DNA from: Arenicellales bacterium
GTDB lineage: Bacteria; Pseudomonadota; Gammaproteobacteria; Arenicellales; UBA868
Assembly (NCBI GenBank): GCA_028825345.1
Contig: JAPKAJ010000010.1
Location: 1 to 19,741 of the forward strand
Direction: 5' to 3'
DNA: 19,741 nucleotides
The notes under the pieces: generated by a model
What the model was told of the DNA's origin: nothing
Databases searched by the model: none
The model's input: only the letters and a program-made list of their open reading frames with translations
In this document: one piece after another, positions 15,913 to 19,741 of the stretch
Layout of the letters: each line of letters starts with the position of its first letter
Position numbering within the stretch: position 1 is the first letter of the stretch
Position numbers and translations under genes: made by a program

Positions 15913-16971
15913 ATGAGCAAAATAAGAACAACCTGCATAGGCGCTTACCCTAAGCCCGAATTTGTTGAACTGCCTGATTGGTTTACGGTCGCCGAAGGCC
16001 CCGATACTGCAGACCCTACCCAGAGTTGGAGCGAGGCTATGGCAGCCATGGGGGAGAATGTCGAAGATATTCTCACCCGTGGCGTAGCCCAGGCAATAGC
16101 CGATCAGGAATCAGCCGGTATTGATATACCGACAGACGGAGAGGTGCCCCGAGAAAATTATATTCACTACCATTGCCGGTATTTAGATGGCATCGATTTT
16201 GCTCATCTCACAGAAAAGTCGTTGCGCAATGGTGCCTACGTTGCGCGCCTACCGACCATCACCAAACGGGTAAGTGCCCGTGAACCGTTTCTGGTACATG
16301 ATTGGCAGCGTGCTCAGGAATTGACAGACAGGCCAGTGAAGATGACCATGCCTGGGCCGATGACTATCGGTGATACTACCGCTGATAGCTTCTATGATGA
16401 TCCCGGGCGTCGAGGCGCCGATCTCGCTGATGCTCTCAACGTCGAAGTGTTGAATTTAGCCCAAGCGGGTTGCCGTCATATCCAGATTGACGAACCCCTT
16501 TTTGCCCGTAAGCCCGGCCCTGCTCTGGATTATGGGTTCGAAAATCTTGAACGTGCGTTTTACAAGTGTCCCAAGAATGTGATTCGAACTGTGCACATGT
16601 GTTGTGGTTATCCGGATCGCCTGGATAATTCGGATTACCCGAAGGCTGATCCACACAGTTATGCCGAACTGGCTGGGGCTATCGAGGATTCCTCAATCGA
16701 CTCGGTATCGCTCGAGGATGCGCATCGACACAATGATCTAAGGTTATTGGAAAAATTTAACAACACCTCAGTGATCCTGGGCGTTGTGACTGTCGCAAAA
16801 AGCACTGTAGAGTCGGTTGAGGAAATTCGAGGTCGATTGCAGCTAGCCCTGGCGCATATCGATCCAGAACGGTTACTGGCAGCCCCAGATTGTGGACTTG
16901 GTCTGTTGGGCCGTGAGTTGGCACGCGCAAAACTGACAAACCTGTGCGAGGCCTCACGGAGCCTTGGCTGA
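15913..16971 (+). CDS. Stand-alone MetE C-terminal-like zinc methyl/alkyltransferase
   Basis: The 352-aa protein corresponds only to the catalytic C-terminal half of cobalamin-independent methionine synthase (UROD/MetE-like barrel), against about 750 aa for full MetE. Thiol-activating zinc ligands are recognisable: H228 and C230 in VHMCC, E268 in VSLEDAHR and C327 in PDCGLG. The substrate motif IQIDEP is at 191-196 (D193, E194), and TDGEVPRENYIHY lies near 74-86. Such short proteins include core-MetE methionine synthases and epoxyalkane:coenzyme M transferase; both activate a thiol on zinc. It follows the importer by 86 bases and may belong to that operon. Its substrate is unknown. The sulfonate setting makes a sulfur-containing or N/S-methylated substrate attractive, but this is inference. 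The ribosome-binding site is poor (an AGGA 16 bases upstream). Confidence 0.8.
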   Translation: MSKIRTTCIGAYPKPEFVELPDWFTVAEGPDTADPTQSWSEAMAAMGENVEDILTRGVAQAIADQESAGIDIPTDGEVPRENYIHYHCRYLDGIDFAHLTEKSLRNGAYVARLPTITKRVSAREPFLVHDWQRAQELTDRPVKMTMPGPMTIGDTTADSFYDDPGRRGADLADALNVEVLNLAQAGCRHIQIDEPLFARKPGPALDYGFENLERAFYKCPKNVIRTVHMCCGYPDRLDNSDYPKADPHSYAELAGAIEDSSIDSVSLEDAHRHNDLRLLEKFNNTSVILGVVTVAKSTVESVEEIRGRLQLALAHIDPERLLAAPDCGLGLLGRELARAKLTNLCEASRSLG

Positions 16972-17037
16972 CATCTTGAGGTTTGGGTATAGGCCCACGA
17001 CTCGATAACGCAAACTGGAGTTCGATCGGGACAGGCT

Positions 17038-18504
17038 TTGAAACTGAATACCACAACCCGGGCGCTGGCCTGCCTTTTGGTTGCACTCTTTCTGACGGGC
17101 TGCTCACAGGACACATCTGAATCAACCAAAGTAGTTGTTGCAGGCCCAAAAGAAGTCAGCCAGCAAAGTCAGGAAGGCCAAGCGTCAGATAACCCAGCCT
17201 TTGATTTGCACATGCAATTGGAGCTGACTCCAGCAGATTTATCTCAGCCCGTAACGCAGGGCCAGAACCTGGACGCGTCACCCCCTTCAGATTCTCTTCT
17301 GGAAAGGGCGCAACGCAGTGTTTTTGGAGACCTCGACAGCATTCGCAAGAGGCGTTTTTTGCGGGTTTTGGTTACTTATAGTCGGACGAATTTCTTTTTT
17401 CATCAGGGAATGCCACGTGGATTTGAGTATGACCTGATGATGGAATATGAAAAGCATCTCAATCGCGGCATCGATTCGCCTGAGCGGAAGGTCAAACTGG
17501 TTTTCATTCCAGTGAGGTTTGACCGCTTGCTGGATGACTTGATCGCTGGGCGGGGCGACATCGCAGCGGCTGGGTTAACTGTAACGCCCGAGAGATCCCG
17601 CCGCGTGGTATTTACCGACCCTTATATCAAGAATGTGGATGAAGTCATGGTAGGGCGTAGCAATGGTGAGGCCCTCACGTCGTTGTCAGATCTCTCAGCT
17701 AAGCAAGTAGTGGTAAGGAAAGGCTCCAGTTATGTCTCCCATCTGAGATCTGTAAACCGCTCTTTAGAAGATAAATCACTTCCCGCGGTGCAGATCATTG
17801 AGGCCGCCAACGAGTTGGCTACCGAAGATATTCTTGAACTGGTGCATTCAGGCGCTGTCGATTTGACTGTTGCTGATAAGCATATCGCCCAGACTTGGTC
17901 AAAGTTGCTTCCTGATATAAAAGTTCACTCCGATGTGGCCATTAATACCGATGGCAAGATCGCCTGGGCGATTCGGCCAGATAGCCCCAAGTTGCTGGCC
18001 AGTCTAAATAAATTTGTCAAAGAAAATCGCAAGGGCTCGCTACTGGGAAATATTCTATTTACACGTTACTACAAGAAAAATCGCTGGATTACGAATCCGC
18101 TATCGCAGGCGGATCGACAGCGGCTTAAAGAACTACGGCGATTGTTCGAACTGTACGGGGCGAAGTACCATATAGACTGGCTCAAGCTTGTTGCCCAGGG
18201 CTACCAGGAATCCAGGCTGAACCAGGCCATGCGCAGTTCAGCCGGGGCTGTTGGTATCGTGCAGCTACTGCCAAGTACTGCCGCTGATAAGAATGTGGGG
18301 ATCGCCAATATCGAAACCCTTGAAAACAATATTCATGCGGGCGCCAAATATATGGCTTTCCTGCGCCACCGTTACTTCGATAAAGAGCAAATATCTGCCG
18401 CCGCAAAGATGGATTTTTCTTGGGCTTCATATAATGCGGGGCCTAATCGTATTCGCCGGTTGCGCAAACTATCTGCTGAGCGCGGGTTTGATCCGAACAT
18501 CTAG
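17038..18504 (+). CDS. MltF-like lytic transglycosylase lipoprotein, ended by premature amber codon
   Basis: This is a membrane-bound murein-degrading enzyme with a solute-binding regulatory domain. The TTG start at 17038, preceded by GGGACAGG, gives a lipoprotein signal with lipobox LTGC and lipid-bearing C22. A low-complexity linker (25-85) leads to an amino-acid-type binding domain (SBP_bac_3, about 105-345: GFEYDLMMEY, AAAGLTVTPERSRRVVFTDPY). An SLT domain begins near 375, with catalytic E391 in GYQESRLNQA, then GAVGIVQLLPSTA and SWASYNAGPNRIRR. Translation stops at TAG (18502-18504) after GFDPNI, but the same frame continues for 44 more codons with family-like sequence. Without the last segment the SLT core is nearly complete, so activity may survive. 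It is separated from the sulfonate locus by 66 bases. Confidence 0.9.
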   Translation: MKLNTTTRALACLLVALFLTGCSQDTSESTKVVVAGPKEVSQQSQEGQASDNPAFDLHMQLELTPADLSQPVTQGQNLDASPPSDSLLERAQRSVFGDLDSIRKRRFLRVLVTYSRTNFFFHQGMPRGFEYDLMMEYEKHLNRGIDSPERKVKLVFIPVRFDRLLDDLIAGRGDIAAAGLTVTPERSRRVVFTDPYIKNVDEVMVGRSNGEALTSLSDLSAKQVVVRKGSSYVSHLRSVNRSLEDKSLPAVQIIEAANELATEDILELVHSGAVDLTVADKHIAQTWSKLLPDIKVHSDVAINTDGKIAWAIRPDSPKLLASLNKFVKENRKGSLLGNILFTRYYKKNRWITNPLSQADRQRLKELRRLFELYGAKYHIDWLKLVAQGYQESRLNQAMRSSAGAVGIVQLLPSTAADKNVGIANIETLENNIHAGAKYMAFLRHRYFDKEQISAAAKMDFSWASYNAGPNRIRRLRKLSAERGFDPNI

Positions 18505-18639
18505 TTTGGCAATGTGGAGGTGCTGGCAGCCGAGAAGATCGGACGTGAAACGGTTGATTATGTGCGCAATATCAACAAGTATTTCATTGCCTACAAACTG
18601 TATTTCGAGAGCCGGCCCGAACCTGATCCGGCGAGTTGA
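18502..18639 (+). pseudogene. Detached 3' end of the MltF-like gene
   Basis: Directly after the TAG, in the same frame and with no shift, codons read FGNVEVLAAEKIGRETVDYV and end at a natural TGA (18637-18639). This is the expected C-terminal segment of this transglycosylase type, where a PNxWFxNVE pattern is usual. The TAG stands where Trp (TGG) is expected, so a single G-to-A change explains it. It may be a real nonsense mutation, readthrough by a suppressor tRNA, or a base-call error. Confidence 0.8.
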
Positions 18640-18644
18640 CTTAA

Positions 18645-19628
18645 CTACGGGTTTTCATTTTCCCAAAGAGACTCCACCGGAATGAAGTCCTGATTAATGT
18701 CGACTCTGTCGTTATGTCCAAAAATACCCTCGATCCGAAAAGTGAGTCGGAAAGTGGGTTCGTGATCGTACTCGTCGGGAAAATGAATCGCGGGCTCGAT
18801 CTCCCAGAAAAGCCATTCTTTGCTCGTCATGCGCCGGTAACGGGCTTTGAAGACCGCGTCGTGCAGCGTGAACTGCGGTTTATCGCGAAGGTAGATCTCA
18901 GCATCGTAGGCGATGACCTCTGATTTGGATCGACGCAGTTTCTCGTACAGGCTGAAATACTGATCAAAACACCAACCACCATCGCACTGATCTGGATTTT
19001 TTTGATACCAGCGCAATATTGAGGTCGGACGGAAAAACAAATGCGAGCTTAGGGTGCGGTCGAAACTTGCTTCGCCACGGTATTCAAACTTGCTTTTAGT
19101 GAAGTAGTAGAACGAATTGCTGACCTGGGGAACCCAGGGGCTTTTGGTCAGAAAGGTTTTGCTATGGCGAATGCGGCCATAGGGTTGGTATTTGCCATCA
19201 CGCCGCCTGATGCCGATGTCATAGCGAAGCTGTTGCCAAGGCTTGCCTGTCCGTGGTTTGAATTGCAGGCTGATATTTTGTTGTTTGTTGTCTATGTCAT
19301 CCACCCGGGTTTCATCTTCGTCGTCACCCAGCATCAAGTGCAACCGGTTTTCTACGCTGGGCAAGGATATTTTTGCGCGTATGCCGGGACTGACTTTGAC
19401 GCCGTCATTGCCATCGTAGCGAAAACGGACAAATACACGAAGACGGGTTTTCTGAGCTGATTCGTCTGCATACTCATTAGCAAAAAAACCGTCAATCTGG
19501 CCTGCGGTATCAGTTACCCACTCGGACCATTCTTCATGGGTTTCATCGATACGATCTACGTCGTCCGTGTTCTCTGCGAGCGCTGCGGCACTCAAGCAAA
19601 AAAGAGTGAATATCGTGAAAAATCTCAT
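18645..19628 (-). CDS. Unrecognised secreted, probably outer-membrane protein
   Basis: I do not recognise a named family. The 327-aa protein starts with a clear Sec signal peptide (MRFFTIFTLFCLSAAALA, cleavage likely before EN). The mature part is acidic at first (about 20-60), then alternates aromatic/hydrophobic and polar residues in many strand-like runs (RLRVFVRFRYDG, GIRAKISLP, RYDIGIRRRDG, NSFYYFTKSKFEYRGEASF, PTFRLTFRIEGIFG), as in outer-membrane beta-barrels. Two cysteines lie close together in DQCDGGWCFD. The C-terminus does not end in the usual aromatic residue of barrel-assembly signals, which is a point against. It converges on the MltF-like gene with 5 bases between stops. The ribosome-binding site is weak. 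Confidence 0.75.
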   Translation of the reverse strand: MRFFTIFTLFCLSAAALAENTDDVDRIDETHEEWSEWVTDTAGQIDGFFANEYADESAQKTRLRVFVRFRYDGNDGVKVSPGIRAKISLPSVENRLHLMLGDDEDETRVDDIDNKQQNISLQFKPRTGKPWQQLRYDIGIRRRDGKYQPYGRIRHSKTFLTKSPWVPQVSNSFYYFTKSKFEYRGEASFDRTLSSHLFFRPTSILRWYQKNPDQCDGGWCFDQYFSLYEKLRRSKSEVIAYDAEIYLRDKPQFTLHDAVFKARYRRMTSKEWLFWEIEPAIHFPDEYDHEPTFRLTFRIEGIFGHNDRVDINQDFIPVESLWENENP

Positions 19629-19741
19629 TGGTTCTATTACTTAGAATATTGAATGTCTTAGAAAAGAGGCCTTATAGGCTAATCAGCGCGGTTCGCGAGT
19701 TTTTCAAAAAAGGATAACAAAGAGGCTCAGTCGATGTCGAC
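19629..19741. promoter_or_regulatory. Upstream region of the secreted-protein gene
   Basis: The last 113 bases hold the minus-strand promoter of the secreted-protein gene and possibly a plus-strand start. On the plus strand TTGAAT (19649-19654) and TATAGG (19673-19678), 18 bases apart, are a weak promoter candidate. An ATG at 19734 has AGAGG 8 bases upstream and could open a divergent gene, but only two codons remain in the window, so nothing can be claimed. Confidence 0.25.

Overview
The window looks like a chromosomal segment of a free-living, probably marine, gammaproteobacterium. The left flank, holC-pepA divergent from lptF-lptG, is the classic gammaproteobacterial housekeeping arrangement. 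Codon use looks even throughout, and I see no insertion sequence, tRNA, rRNA, CRISPR array or phage gene. The genus cannot be fixed from the sequence alone.

Layout: (1) 1-1906, minus strand: the 3'-truncated DNA polymerase III chi gene (holC) and pepA. (2) 2038-4215, plus strand: lptF-lptG, the lipopolysaccharide export permeases. (3) 4412-9470, minus strand: alanine dehydrogenase (ald), sulfoacetaldehyde acetyltransferase (xsc), a roughly 570-base stretch with only a doubtful small ORF and a large palindrome, then a MocR-type regulator (TauR-like). (4) 9587-16971, plus strand: a class III omega-aminotransferase, a complete polyamine-type ABC importer (Tat-exported binding protein, ATPase, two permeases), and a stand-alone MetE-like zinc methyl/alkyltransferase. 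(5) 17038-18639: an MltF-like lipoprotein (amino-acid-binding domain plus lytic transglycosylase) cut by an in-frame amber codon. (6) 18645-19628, minus strand: an unrecognised secreted, probably outer-membrane, protein.

Regions 3 and 4 read as one taurine-type (C2 aminosulfonate) utilisation locus set between housekeeping genes. The proposed flow is: the ABC importer takes up the substrate; the aminotransferase moves its amino group to pyruvate, giving alanine and sulfoacetaldehyde; Ald oxidises alanine back to pyruvate and releases ammonium; Xsc converts sulfoacetaldehyde plus phosphate to acetyl phosphate and sulfite. The MocR regulator would sense the substrate through its PLP domain. Phosphate acetyltransferase and any sulfite oxidase or exporter are not in the window.

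The most unusual points are: the aminotransferase is of the beta-alanine:pyruvate type rather than canonical Tpa; a PotABCD-like importer stands where TauABC would be expected; the second permease carries an extra membrane helix and a tail with two identical 20-residue repeats whose DNA copies differ only synonymously; a MetE-like zinc enzyme of unknown substrate ends the cluster; and a conserved tryptophan codon in the MltF-like gene appears to have become TAG.
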